From the NCBI GenBank assembly GCA_934271655.1, contig CAKQRW010000042.1, forward strand, positions 1 to 29,046: a stretch of 29,046 bases of DNA. The letters are read 5' to 3'. A program made the position numbers and the translations under genes. This document shows positions 21,386-29,046 of this stretch, piece after piece. The first letter of the stretch is position 1; each line of letters begins with the position of its first letter. This DNA comes from an uncultured Bacteroidaceae bacterium (GTDB taxonomy: Bacteria > Bacteroidota > Bacteroidia > Bacteroidales > Bacteroidaceae). The notes beneath the pieces were generated by a model. The model did not search any database. It worked only from the letters and a program-made list of their open reading frames with translations, and was not told where the DNA came from.

Positions 21386-22873
21386 ATGCTTACACAAGAA
21401 GACAAGGCTTTTCTGCTTCAGAAGGGCATCACGGAGGACAGACTCCAGACTCAGTTGGAATGCTTCAAGACGGGTTTCCCATGGCTCAAGCTCGCTGGCG
21501 CCGCATCGCCTGGCAAGGGTATAATGGTGCCTGAAAAGGATGAGAAGGAGGCGTATCTCAGCGCTTGGGAGAATTATCTCAACGGCACAGGCAAGGTGCT
21601 GAAGTTTGTTCCTGCATCAGGAGCTGCCAGCCGTATGTTCAAGAACCTGTTTGAATATCTCGACAACGGAGAGAAGACTGACTTCATCAAGAAGTTTGAG
21701 GACAACCTGTCGCACTTCGCATTCTATGGCGACCTGCAGGCTGCGATAGCAAAAAACGGGGGTGACAGCAGCGTGAAGACGGCTATAGCCACACTTCTTG
21801 GAGAGGACGGACTCTCATATGGCAAGCTGCCAAAGGGCCTGCTCAAGTTCCACAAGTATGATGACGGGGCGCGCACACCGGTGGAAGAGCATCTCGTGGA
21901 GGGCGCTCTATACGCTGGCGGCAAGGATGGAGAGGTGCATGTGCACTTCACTGTCAGCCCAGAGCACCGCAGCCTCTTTGAGGCATTGGTGGCAAAGGTG
22001 CTGCCGAAGTATGAGGCACGCTTCGGGGTGAAATACAGCATAAGCTTCTCTGAGCAGAAACCAAGCACCGACACTGTGGCTGCCAATCCTGACAACACGC
22101 CTTTCCGTGGCAAGGATGGCAAGATACTCTTCCGTCCGGGAGGTCATGGCGCGCTCATTGAGAACCTCAATGACCTTGACGCTGACATCATCTTCATAAA
22201 GAATATTGACAACGTCGTTCCTGACCGACTCAAGCCAGAGACTACGGAATACAAGAAGCTGATAGCCGGCGTGCTGGTCAGCAAGCAAGCCAAGGCTTTC
22301 GAGTATCTGCGCCTGCTCGACAGCGGTGTCTACACTCACGCTCAGCTTGAGGAAATCATTCATTTCTTGCAAAACGACCTCTCTTGCCGCAACCCGGAGC
22401 TTAAGGAACTGGAGGACGCAGAACTGGCCATATACCTGCGTGGCAAGCTGAACCGCCCTATGCGTGTGTGCGGCATGGTGAAGAATGTGGGCGAGCCTGG
22501 CGGAGGCCCATTCCTCGCTTACAACAGCGACGGCACCATCAGCCTGCAGATTCTTGAGAGCAGCCAGATAGACACAGCCAATGCTGAGTATGTCGAGATG
22601 TTCAAGAATGGCACGCATTTCAATCCTGTGGACTTGGTCTGCGCCGTGAAGGACTACAAGGGAAACAAGTTTGACCTCAGAAAGTATGTTGACCCGAAGA
22701 CAGGCTTCATCTCCAGCAAGAGCAAGGACGGCAAGGAGCTTAAGGCACTTGAGCTGCCAGGACTCTGGAACGGCTCGATGAGCGACTGGAACACTATTTT
22801 CGTTGAGGTGCCGCTCGGCACTTTCAATCCTGTTAAGACTGTCAACGATCTTCTGCGCGAACAGCATCAGTAA
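21386..22873 (+). CDS. DUF4301 protein, possible nucleotide-sugar pyrophosphorylase fold
   Basis: A 495-aa cytosolic protein of the DUF4301 family, whose function is not established. I chose ATG 21386 over the frame start at 21347 because the latter overlaps the promoter box and relatives begin near MLTQEDKAFL. Motifs visible are PASGAASRMFKN (76-87), a PKGLLKFHKY segment (149-158), RPGGHGAL (250-257) and IIFIKNIDNVV (268-278). The order of a GxxSRM loop, a PGGHG loop and an N-I-D-N strand resembles UTP-dependent sugar-1-phosphate uridylyltransferases (UAP/UGP type), in which these contact nucleotide, sugar and metal. The link is my inference. It has its own promoter and is followed, after a strong hairpin, by rsmG. 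Confidence 0.88.
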   Translation: MLTQEDKAFLLQKGITEDRLQTQLECFKTGFPWLKLAGAASPGKGIMVPEKDEKEAYLSAWENYLNGTGKVLKFVPASGAASRMFKNLFEYLDNGEKTDFIKKFEDNLSHFAFYGDLQAAIAKNGGDSSVKTAIATLLGEDGLSYGKLPKGLLKFHKYDDGARTPVEEHLVEGALYAGGKDGEVHVHFTVSPEHRSLFEALVAKVLPKYEARFGVKYSISFSEQKPSTDTVAANPDNTPFRGKDGKILFRPGGHGALIENLNDLDADIIFIKNIDNVVPDRLKPETTEYKKLIAGVLVSKQAKAFEYLRLLDSGVYTHAQLEEIIHFLQNDLSCRNPELKELEDAELAIYLRGKLNRPMRVCGMVKNVGEPGGGPFLAYNSDGTISLQILESSQIDTANAEYVEMFKNGTHFNPVDLVCAVKDYKGNKFDLRKYVDPKTGFISSKSKDGKELKALELPGLWNGSMSDWNTIFVEVPLGTFNPVKTVNDLLREQHQ

Positions 22874-22874
22874 T

Positions 22875-22905
22875 GGCAAGTGTCGGCAGGCCGACATGGC
22901 TTGCC
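22875..22905 (+). terminator. Strong hairpin between DUF4301 and rsmG
   Basis: Two stacked stems, GGCAAG/CTTGCC (22875-22880 with 22900-22905) and TGTCGG/CCGACA (22881-22886 with 22891-22896), with a 4-nt loop and a 3-nt bulge. It lies 2 nt after the DUF4301 stop. Only TTGAAATTG follows, so the U tract is weak. It could be partial termination or an RNA-stability element within an operon. Confidence 0.5.
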
Positions 22906-22926
22906 TTGAAATTGTAAAAGAATATA

Positions 22927-23559
22927 ATGGATATCATAAAGAAATATTTCCCAAATATCACAGAGCTTCAGGCTGAGCAGTTTGCTCAGCTTGAAGCCTT
23001 GTACAACGACTGGAACTCAAAGATAAACGTCATATCGCGCAAGGACATCCAGAATCTCTACGAGCACCACGTGCTGCATTCGCTTGGAATAGCCAAGATT
23101 GCCAATTTCCGCAGTGGTACCCGCTTGATGGATCTCGGCACCGGGGGCGGATTTCCAGGCATTCCGCTCGCTATCCTCTTCCCCGAAGCGTCATTTCATC
23201 TCGTGGACAGCATAGGAAAGAAAGTAAGGGTGGCGCAAGAGGTGGCTACAGCCATTGGCTTGAAAAACGTGGAGTTCTCCCATGCAAGAGCTGAGGAAAT
23301 CAAGGACAAATATGATTTTGTGGTGACAAGGGCTGTCATGCCTATGACCGATCTTGTCAAGGTGGCACGCAAGAACATACAGAAAGAGCAGCACAACGCT
23401 CTGCCCAACGGCATCATTGCGCTAAAGGGAGGCGAGCTGGACAGCGAGATAGCTCCGATGAGAGGCATTGCCACGGTATGGGAATTGAGTGACTTCTTTG
23501 AGGAGGAATACTTCAAGACCAAGAAGGTGGTGCATGTGGGCATCGTCAGCAAGAAGTGA
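22927..23559 (+). CDS. rsmG: 16S rRNA (guanine527-N7)-methyltransferase RsmG
   Basis: RsmG (GidB) uses S-adenosylmethionine to methylate N7 of G527 in the 530 loop of 16S rRNA; its loss gives low-level streptomycin resistance in other bacteria. The 210-aa length is normal. Family signatures are WNSKINVISRKD (29-40), HHVLHSLG (47-54), the SAM loop MDLGTGGGFPGIPLA (68-82), HLVDSIGKKVRV (91-102) and VTRAV (133-137). The start at ATG 22927 has the usual MDIIKKYFPNIT beginning. It lies 53 nt after DUF4301, with a hairpin between, and is followed by a repeat region. Confidence 0.97.
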   Translation: MDIIKKYFPNITELQAEQFAQLEALYNDWNSKINVISRKDIQNLYEHHVLHSLGIAKIANFRSGTRLMDLGTGGGFPGIPLAILFPEASFHLVDSIGKKVRVAQEVATAIGLKNVEFSHARAEEIKDKYDFVVTRAVMPMTDLVKVARKNIQKEQHNALPNGIIALKGGELDSEIAPMRGIATVWELSDFFEEEYFKTKKVVHVGIVSKK

Positions 23560-23562
23560 GCA

Positions 23563-23736
23563 TGTGCATGCGTGCAGCATGTGACAGCTATTCATGCTAT
23601 TGAACACAGGCTTGCTTGCAGGGGTAACATATATGAAACTGCGGCGTGTGACAGCTATTTGTGCAGTTGAGCGCAGGCATGCTTGCAGGTAAATGTATAT
23701 GATACTGCACATGTGACAGCTATTGGGGCTATTGCC
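23563..23736. repeat. Higher-order repeat: about 66 bp made of three 22-bp sub-units
   Basis: GTGACAGCTATT recurs at 23581, 23648 and 23713 (periods 67 and 65). Inside each 66-bp copy three roughly 22-bp sub-units can be aligned on a shared central TGC; the second carries AGGCWTGCTTGCAGG and the third TATATGAWACTGC. A partial copy precedes the first. The array takes up nearly all of the 206-nt gap between rsmG and the hydrolase gene. No promoter or terminator is clear. Confidence 0.75.
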
Positions 23737-23765
23737 AAAGACAATAATCATAAATCAATCCGCTT

Positions 23766-24410
23766 ATGACAATAAAGACATTTCAGGTCAACCCTTTGGG
23801 GGAAAACTGCTACGTGCTGAGTGATGATACCCGTGAGGCTGTCATCATAGACTGTGGCTGTTCGGCTGAGAGCGAGTGGTCTGACATAAAGAAATATATA
23901 GCTAAGAGCGACCTGACCGTGAAGCATCTGCTCAATACGCACTTGCATTTTGACCATGTGTGGGGCAATGCTTTCGTTTATCGCGATCTTGGGCTGAAGG
24001 CTGAAGCCTCGCATCTGGATGCAACACTGTATGCCAACATGGATGCGCAGATATATTCTGTGGCAGGCGTCAACCTACCGCATCCTCCTTCTCCGCCTCT
24101 CGGCCAGGCTCTTCGTGAAGGCGATGTCATCACGTTTGGCCACACTTCTCTTATGGTGATGTCTACTCCTGGTCACACCCAAGGCAGCGTGTGCTTCTAT
24201 GCGGAGAAAGAGAAGGCTCTCTTCTCTGGCGACACACTCTTCCGCAACAGCTATGGACGTACAGATCTTGATGGAGGCAGCATGTCACAGATGATGGGCA
24301 GTCTTAGGCGTCTTGCCTCCCTGCCCGATGATGTGGCGGTGTATTGCGGTCATGGGCCAAGTACGGACATGCATAGCGAGAAGATGTTCAACCCTTACCT
24401 CCCCTTGTAG
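23766..24410 (+). CDS. MBL-fold metallohydrolase (glyoxalase II-like)
   Basis: A 214-aa cytosolic metallo-beta-lactamase-fold hydrolase. The metal ligands are all visible: THLHFDH (58-64), the histidine in PGHTQGS (135-141), the aspartate in SGDTLF (154-159) and the histidine in CGHGPST (194-200). This pattern and length match the small hydroxyacylglutathione-hydrolase-like proteins (YcbL type) found across Bacteroidetes. The natural substrate is not known, and a true glyoxalase II lacks support because no C-terminal glutathione-binding domain is present. An unusual proline-rich loop (LPHPPSPPLG, about 104-113) lies before the third ligand. It starts at ATG 23766 after a repeat-filled spacer. 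Confidence 0.92.
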   Translation: MTIKTFQVNPLGENCYVLSDDTREAVIIDCGCSAESEWSDIKKYIAKSDLTVKHLLNTHLHFDHVWGNAFVYRDLGLKAEASHLDATLYANMDAQIYSVAGVNLPHPPSPPLGQALREGDVITFGHTSLMVMSTPGHTQGSVCFYAEKEKALFSGDTLFRNSYGRTDLDGGSMSQMMGSLRRLASLPDDVAVYCGHGPSTDMHSEKMFNPYLPL

Positions 24411-24510
24411 GAAGATGGCAAGGCGCGCAATAGAGATGGCTGGACGATGACACGGAAACGGACAAGCCTCTCTTGAGAGACGGCAAAACAAAATAGTTTG
24501 CATACAGACT

Positions 24511-24623
24511 ATATATGCTTGCACACGCATTATATATACATGTATACACAATATATATATATATGCTTGCGAACACATTATATATGCTTGCACACGCACA
24601 TTATATATATACACACATACATT
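24511..24623. repeat. AT-rich tandem units of 21-27 bp
   Basis: Five consecutive units each start ATATAT and end in a CACRCATT-like sequence, starting at 24511, 24532, 24553, 24580 and 24603. Three contain ATGCTTGC (24515, 24563, 24584). The array lies in the 309-nt spacer before the PL11 lyase gene. The AT richness could make it a DNA-unwinding or promoter-distal element. I find no clear TAnnTTTG box in the spacer, only near matches. Confidence 0.7.
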
Positions 24624-24719
24624 GTAAATAAGCAAATGAAGTTATATATATGAAGAGATGTGCGTATGCAGAATGTTTGGAATGTATGTGAATAGCTAAC
24701 TGATTAGAAACTGACTACT

Positions 24720-26747
24720 ATGAAAAGACTTCTTCTTTTATGCTTGCTGCCATCTTTTCATGCCTCTGCGCAACAAGTGGCAGAGAGGTTGGGACGCGCT
24801 CCTGTAGCGGTGACAACCAATACTGGCATACTTGTTTCATGGCGCTCTCTGGCGAGTGACACGGAGAATACGACGTTTACTGTGAAGCGAGGAAAAAGAG
24901 TTATAGCAAAGAATTTATCGAGTGTGACTAACATACTGGATGCCAAGGGCAGAAAGTCTGACATATACACCATTACTGCAACAGAGGGAGGCCGCCTTGC
25001 AGAAACGTTTTCCGTGACGCCATGGCCGAGTATCTTCACCACCATAGACCTGCAGCGTCCGCCGCAGCAAAAGGCTGCTGACGGCACGCTCGCCTTTTAT
25101 CAACCTGAAGACATCAGTGTGGGTGACCTTGACGGTGACGGCAACTACGAGCTGGTGCTCAAGTGGGGAGCCTCCAACCAGCGTGACAATGGACATCAAG
25201 GATACAGCTCTCCATGCATATTGGATGCTTACAGGCTTGACGGCACTCTCATGTGGCGGGTCAACCTCGGGCTTAACATACGTTCGGGAGCACACTACAC
25301 GCAGTTTCTCGTATACGACTTTGATGGCGACGGAAAGGCTGAGATGATATGCAAGACTGCTCCTGGAAGCATCGACGGACAGGGACGCTATGTCTCGGAG
25401 GCAGGGACAGAGGAGAATGTGAGGATGGCGGACAACACGGCTGTGCACGTGAACCCGAATGGTCATGTCACAGGAGGGGAAGAGTTTCTCACCGTTTTCA
25501 ACGGAGAGACTGGCGCAGCCATGCACACGGTCTTTTACAGTCCGAGTCGTGGCGCTGAAGATTTTCCTCACTCGGCCTGCGAATATGACTTCTCCGCATG
25601 GGGCGACCATAACTACAACCGTGGCAACCGCCACAACGCAGCTGTGGCATATCTCGATGGCACAGACCACCTGCCATCTGCTATCATGCAACGCGGCTAT
25701 TACACAAGATGCTATCTGTGGGCTGTAGACTGGGACGGACACCGTCTCAGCACACGTTGGCTGCATAAGGGTACCGATAAGGATGCATGGAGCGTGGCCG
25801 TGCCTCATGACGGCAGCAACGACGGCGCGGCCATATTTTGCGGAGCAGGAAGCTCCAGTTATGGTCAAGGCGTGCACAGCATCAGCATAGCCGATGTCGA
25901 TGGCGACGGACGTGATGAGATATGTACAGGTGCTGCTACCATCGACCATGACGGCAGATTGCTCTGCTCTACTGGCATGGGACATGGTGATGCTATCCAC
26001 CTTGCAGACCTGTGCCTGGAACGCCCAGGCTATGAAGTCATGATGCCGCATGAGGAGAAGCCCTATGGATATGATGTGCATGATGCCGCTACTGGCGAAA
26101 TAATATACAGCGCTACGGGAAATGAAGACAACGGCCGTGGCCTGGCTGCCAACTTTATCCCGAGCCATCAGGGCAGCGAGTTCTGGTCGGCTGCTGACCA
26201 TCATGTGCGGTCATGTTCTACAGGTGAGGTGCTTTTGGACAACTGCCCCGACATCAATTACCGAATCTACTGGACAGGCGACCCGTATGACCAGACGTTT
26301 GACGGACGCTTCTCTTATTCGCGCCGCCGTTCCATGCCGCGCATCTGCCATTACGACACACGTACTGGCACTATAGGCACCGTGATAGATCTTGCCCCGT
26401 ATGGAGGCCCGTCCACCAGCAATGGCACTAAGTCCACGCCGTGCCTGCAGGCAGATATACTTGGTGACTGGCGTGAAGAGCTCATCATGTACCGCAACAT
26501 TGGCGAGCCGCAATCGGGCAAATGCCAGCTGATGATATTTTCTACGCCAGAGCCTACCGTCTACAAGGTGCCGTGTCTCATGCAAGATCATGTCTACCGC
26601 ATGGGAGTGGCCTGGCAGAACTCATCTTACAACCAGCCTCCGCATCTCGGCTATGACCTGCCGACGCGTCTTGGCATAGATGGAGCTAAATATGAGACTC
26701 AGCAGAAAAGCAACGCTCCTGCGCCTCCTGTAGAGGATGGAGATTAG
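24720..26747 (+). CDS. Rhamnogalacturonan lyase, polysaccharide lyase family 11
   Basis: PL11 enzymes cleave the rhamnose-galacturonate backbone of rhamnogalacturonan I (pectin) by beta-elimination, outside the cytoplasm, with calcium. A signal peptide of about 17 residues (MKRLLLLCLLPSFHASA) is followed by a beta-domain (ITTNTGILVSWRSLASD-like start, about 28-110) and an eight-bladed propeller. Calcium loops are DLDGDGNYE (136-144), DFDGDGKAE (200-208) and DVDGDGRDE (392-400). Other family marks are GHGDAIHLADL, GRGLAANF, YRIYWTGD, DILGDWREEL and a late MGVAWQNSSYNQPPH. The 675-aa length fits. No SusC/SusD pair, glycosidase or hybrid two-component regulator is adjacent, so it is an orphan gene outside a polysaccharide utilisation locus. 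The tail (APAPPVEDGD) is low in complexity. Confidence 0.93.
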   Translation: MKRLLLLCLLPSFHASAQQVAERLGRAPVAVTTNTGILVSWRSLASDTENTTFTVKRGKRVIAKNLSSVTNILDAKGRKSDIYTITATEGGRLAETFSVTPWPSIFTTIDLQRPPQQKAADGTLAFYQPEDISVGDLDGDGNYELVLKWGASNQRDNGHQGYSSPCILDAYRLDGTLMWRVNLGLNIRSGAHYTQFLVYDFDGDGKAEMICKTAPGSIDGQGRYVSEAGTEENVRMADNTAVHVNPNGHVTGGEEFLTVFNGETGAAMHTVFYSPSRGAEDFPHSACEYDFSAWGDHNYNRGNRHNAAVAYLDGTDHLPSAIMQRGYYTRCYLWAVDWDGHRLSTRWLHKGTDKDAWSVAVPHDGSNDGAAIFCGAGSSSYGQGVHSISIADVDGDGRDEICTGAATIDHDGRLLCSTGMGHGDAIHLADLCLERPGYEVMMPHEEKPYGYDVHDAATGEIIYSATGNEDNGRGLAANFIPSHQGSEFWSAADHHVRSCSTGEVLLDNCPDINYRIYWTGDPYDQTFDGRFSYSRRRSMPRICHYDTRTGTIGTVIDLAPYGGPSTSNGTKSTPCLQADILGDWREELIMYRNIGEPQSGKCQLMIFSTPEPTVYKVPCLMQDHVYRMGVAWQNSSYNQPPHLGYDLPTRLGIDGAKYETQQKSNAPAPPVEDGD

Positions 26748-26772
26748 GGCTTATGAAAAGTAAAAATAATGA

Positions 26773-26801
26773 TGGCGCTCACGGATATAGTGTGAGTGCC
26801 A
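26773..26801 (+). terminator. Hairpin downstream of the PL11 gene
   Basis: TGGCGCTCAC (26773-26782) pairs with GTGAGTGCCA (26792-26801), 10 bp with one G-U, starting 26 nt past the lyase stop. No proper T run follows (GATGTTTAC). It probably ends or stabilises the lyase transcript before ettA. Confidence 0.45.
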
Positions 26802-26902
26802 GATGTTTACACGAAAAGAACAGACAATATCTGAGCACATTGTAAATCGGACATGGTGTGTGTCCATATATTTATAAATTAAGAACAGAATAAACTAAGA
26901 TA

Positions 26903-28600
26903 ATGGCAACAGCAGACGACAAGAAAGTGATATTCTCAATGGTCGGAGTGAGCAAGACCATTCAGCAAAACCAGAAGCAGGTTCTCAAGAACATTTACCT
27001 GAGCTTTTTCTACGGAGCAAAGATAGGCATCATAGGCTTGAACGGCGCAGGTAAGTCAACGCTTATGAAGATAATAGCCGGACTGGACCAGCAGTATCAA
27101 GGTGAGGTGGTGTGGAGCCCTGGCTACAGCGTGGGCTATCTGCCTCAGGATCCTCCGCTCAATGAAGAGAAGACGGTGAAGGAGAACGTGATGGAAGGCG
27201 TGCAGCATGTGTACGACGCTCTGGCTGAGTATGACGCTATCAATGACAAATTCGGACTGCCTGAGTACTATGAGGACCCCGACAAGATGGAACAGCTCAT
27301 GAACAGGCAGGCCGAACTGCAAGACATAATCGATTCGACTGATGCGTGGAACATGGATTCTAAGTTGGAACGTGCCATGGACGCTCTGCGCTGTCCGCCA
27401 GGCGACTGGAAGGTAGACAAGCTCTCGGGCGGTGAACGTCGCCGTGTGGCTCTTTGCCGGCTCTTGCTGCAAAAGCCAGACGTGCTTCTGCTTGACGAGC
27501 CTACCAACCATCTTGATGCAGAGTCCATCGACTGGCTGGAACAGCATCTGCAGCAGTATGAAGGAACAGTCATAGCTGTCACGCACGACCGTTATTTCCT
27601 TGATGACGTGTCGGAATGGATCTTGGAGCTGGACCGTGGCGAGGGCATTCCGTGGAAGGGCAACTATTCATCTTGGCTGGAACAGAAGAGCAAGCGCATG
27701 GAACAGGAGGAAAAAACGGCATCTAAGCGCAGGAAGACACTGGAGCGCGAGCTGGAATGGGTGCGCATGGCTCCTAAGGCTCGTCAGGCTAAGGGTAAGG
27801 CCCGTCTGAACTCCTACGACAAGATGCTCAACGAGGAGCAGAAGCAGAAGGAGGATAAGCTGGAAATCTTTATCCCTAATGGTCCGCGTCTGGGCAACAA
27901 GGTTATTGAGGCACAGCATGTGAAGAAGGCGTTTGGGGAGAAAATATTATTCTCAGACCTCAATTTCAACCTGCCGCCCAATGGCATCGTGGGTGTGATA
28001 GGTCCTAATGGAGCGGGCAAGACTACCCTATTCCGCCTCATAATGGGCATGGACACATGTGATGCTGGAACGTTTGAGGTGGGTGAGACTGTAAAACTCA
28101 GTTATGTGGACCAGCAGCACAAAGACATAATCCCCGACAAGTCGGTGTACCAAGTGGTGAGCGGAGGCAATGAGACTATACGCATGGGCGGACGCGACAT
28201 CAATGTGAGGGCATATCTCTCTCGCTTTAATTTCAACGGGGCCGACCAGGAGAAGAAATGTGGAGTGCTTTCTGGAGGCGAGCGCAATCGTCTTCATCTG
28301 GCTATGGCTCTGAAGCAGGAGGGCAATGTGCTTCTGCTTGATGAGCCTACTAACGACATAGACGTGAATACCCTGCGCGCTCTGGAGGAAGGCCTGGATG
28401 ACTTTGCCGGATGTGCTGTGGTCATCAGCCACGACAGATGGTTTCTTGACCGCATCTGCACGCACATTCTCGCTTTTGAGGGAAATGGCGAGGTGTTCTT
28501 CTTTGAGGGATCATATACCGATTATGAGGCTAATAAGGCTAAACGCCTTGGACTTGAAGAGCCTAAGAGAATAAGATACCGAAAGCTGATGGAAGACTGA
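26903..28600 (+). CDS. ettA: Energy-dependent translational throttle protein EttA (ABC-F)
   Basis: EttA is an ABC-F ATPase that binds the ribosomal E site and gates the first elongation steps according to the ATP/ADP level. The 565-aa protein has two ABC domains: Walker A GLNGAGKS (45-52) and GPNGAGKT (367-374), signatures LSGGE (174 and 456), and Walker B LLLDEPTNHLD (195-205) and LLLDEPTNDID (477-487) with the catalytic glutamates in place. The interdomain linker holds the basic segment MAPKARQAKGKARLNSYDKML (289-309), the family's P-site-tRNA-interacting motif, and the first domain includes an arm insertion (about 93-140). No membrane segments occur, as expected. The ATG at 26903 follows an AT-rich leader with no clear promoter box. 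Confidence 0.96.
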   Translation: MATADDKKVIFSMVGVSKTIQQNQKQVLKNIYLSFFYGAKIGIIGLNGAGKSTLMKIIAGLDQQYQGEVVWSPGYSVGYLPQDPPLNEEKTVKENVMEGVQHVYDALAEYDAINDKFGLPEYYEDPDKMEQLMNRQAELQDIIDSTDAWNMDSKLERAMDALRCPPGDWKVDKLSGGERRRVALCRLLLQKPDVLLLDEPTNHLDAESIDWLEQHLQQYEGTVIAVTHDRYFLDDVSEWILELDRGEGIPWKGNYSSWLEQKSKRMEQEEKTASKRRKTLERELEWVRMAPKARQAKGKARLNSYDKMLNEEQKQKEDKLEIFIPNGPRLGNKVIEAQHVKKAFGEKILFSDLNFNLPPNGIVGVIGPNGAGKTTLFRLIMGMDTCDAGTFEVGETVKLSYVDQQHKDIIPDKSVYQVVSGGNETIRMGGRDINVRAYLSRFNFNGADQEKKCGVLSGGERNRLHLAMALKQEGNVLLLDEPTNDIDVNTLRALEEGLDDFAGCAVVISHDRWFLDRICTHILAFEGNGEVFFFEGSYTDYEANKAKRLGLEEPKRIRYRKLMED

Positions 28601-28620
28601 TTGCGCTTGCGGCAATAACG

Positions 28621-28643
28621 TTCGCTTGTGGCAATAAAGCGAA
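28621..28643 (+). terminator. Possible terminator of ettA
   Basis: TTCGCTT (28621-28627) and AAGCGAA (28637-28643) form a 7-bp stem with a 9-nt loop, 20 nt past the ettA stop. A T-moderate sequence (TCTTGCTACTGTTTTCT) follows. The stem lies inside two 19-bp direct repeats (CGCTTGYGGCAATAA at 28604 and 28623). Confidence 0.45.
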
Positions 28644-29046
28644 TCTTGCTACTGTTTTCTGACGCCAGCTTTTCATGTGAAAGAATGAATGGTATGTCCA
28701 TACGCTTTTGACGGCCGCTGTGTCTCACTCTGCAATGCTCATGTGCATGCGGTGAAGCACAGCGGTCGAATTGTTCTTTGTGAGTTGTCCTGCGCTCACA
28801 GAAGATTAGGCGCATGAATGTGTTGCTTGGATAAGACATGATAATAATCTGAAAATATTTCCAGTTTAGGCCGAAGCAAGAAAAGGCTTTCTTGAGTGGG
28901 TTAAAGGTCGGAAGAATCAATTAGTTCCTATGTCGTATTCATGTCCCCACTACAAGGAATACGTATAAGTAGTGTTTGCTGAATAATATTCAACTAACTG
29001 ATGATTAAGTTTTTATAATAGTATTTGCTTGCGTATTTAACAAAAA
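28644..29046. other. Intergenic end of window, no gene seen
   Basis: About 400 nt with no convincing coding region on either strand. It holds an 8-bp inverted repeat (CCGCTGTG near 28715 with CACAGCGG near 28758), a CGTATTC/GAATACG pair (28934-28940, 28957-28963) and the short palindrome TGAATAATATTCA (28980-28992). The last 100 bases become AT-rich, as before a promoter, but no exact TAnnTTTG box is present. It may be the leader of a gene beyond the window. Confidence 0.6.

Noticed and set aside
24285..24635. A minus-strand frame rich in Tyr, Ile and Val
   Set aside because: The sequence only reflects the AT-rich tandem repeats at 24511-24623; no coding character otherwise.
24915..26204. 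A 429-codon minus-strand frame inside the PL11 gene
   Set aside because: It is the reverse shadow of a clear lyase gene. No signal, domain or promoter supports it.
28522..28920. A 132-codon minus-strand frame past the end of ettA
   Set aside because: It overlaps the ettA C-terminus, starts in a low-evidence spacer and matches no family I recognise.

Overview
The window looks like a chromosomal segment of a Bacteroidota bacterium, most probably a Prevotella-like member of the Bacteroidales. The reasons are the protein families: a gliding-type (type IX secretion, type B) C-terminal sorting domain, a PorT-like barrel, DUF4301, the TPP-riboswitch/TonB-receptor/PnuT thiamine genes, a PL11 pectin lyase and EttA. 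Several promoters also match the Bacteroidetes -7 box TAnnTTTG, and Shine-Dalgarno sites are mostly absent. I see no rRNA, tRNA, CRISPR array, insertion sequence or phage module. The content is mostly housekeeping, with unusually repeat-rich intergenic regions.

Layout. Positions 230-10243 are one long minus-strand run. In transcription order it holds a type-B-sorted secreted protein, a short UvrA paralogue, MutS2 (probable TTG start), a secreted PD40-repeat protein, a uridine-phosphorylase-like enzyme and MnmE, which ends at two tandem hairpin terminators. A divergent promoter region (10244-10405) leads to plus-strand genes for a LysM plus periplasmic-binding-fold protein and a PorT-like barrel. 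The thiamine region (13202-17540) follows: thiamine pyrophosphokinase (TTG start), a promoter and TPP riboswitch, a TonB-dependent receptor broken by a frameshift near its C-terminus, a terminator-like hairpin, and a PnuC/PnuT-type transporter. After a 22-bp repeat array comes DUF1294 (+), convergent with rlmH (-) and a long RelA/SpoT protein (-) whose hydrolase site is degenerate. From 21342 onward all genes are on plus: DUF4301, rsmG, a metallo-beta-lactamase-fold hydrolase, a PL11 rhamnogalacturonan lyase and ettA.

How the genes work together. UvrA, MutS2 and MnmE are information-processing genes; RlmH, RsmG and EttA act on the ribosome; the RelA/SpoT protein handles (p)ppGpp. Outer-membrane uptake of thiamine, inner-membrane transport and pyrophosphorylation form one pathway. 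Here the kinase lies outside the riboswitch transcript, the receptor is frameshifted, and the transporter lies behind a hairpin.

The most unusual signal is non-coding. At least four intergenic spacers carry different tandem repeats with nearly the same period of about 21-23 bp (12884-12949, 17585-17826, 23563-23736 as a 3x22 higher-order repeat, and 24511-24623). The 17585-17826 array is 11 uninterrupted 22-bp units. It changes its core sequence halfway while keeping its phase and its unit-boundary sequence. I have not seen this described and cannot say what it does. DUF4301 also carries motifs like those of nucleotide-sugar pyrophosphorylases, which gives a testable hypothesis for an uncharacterised family.
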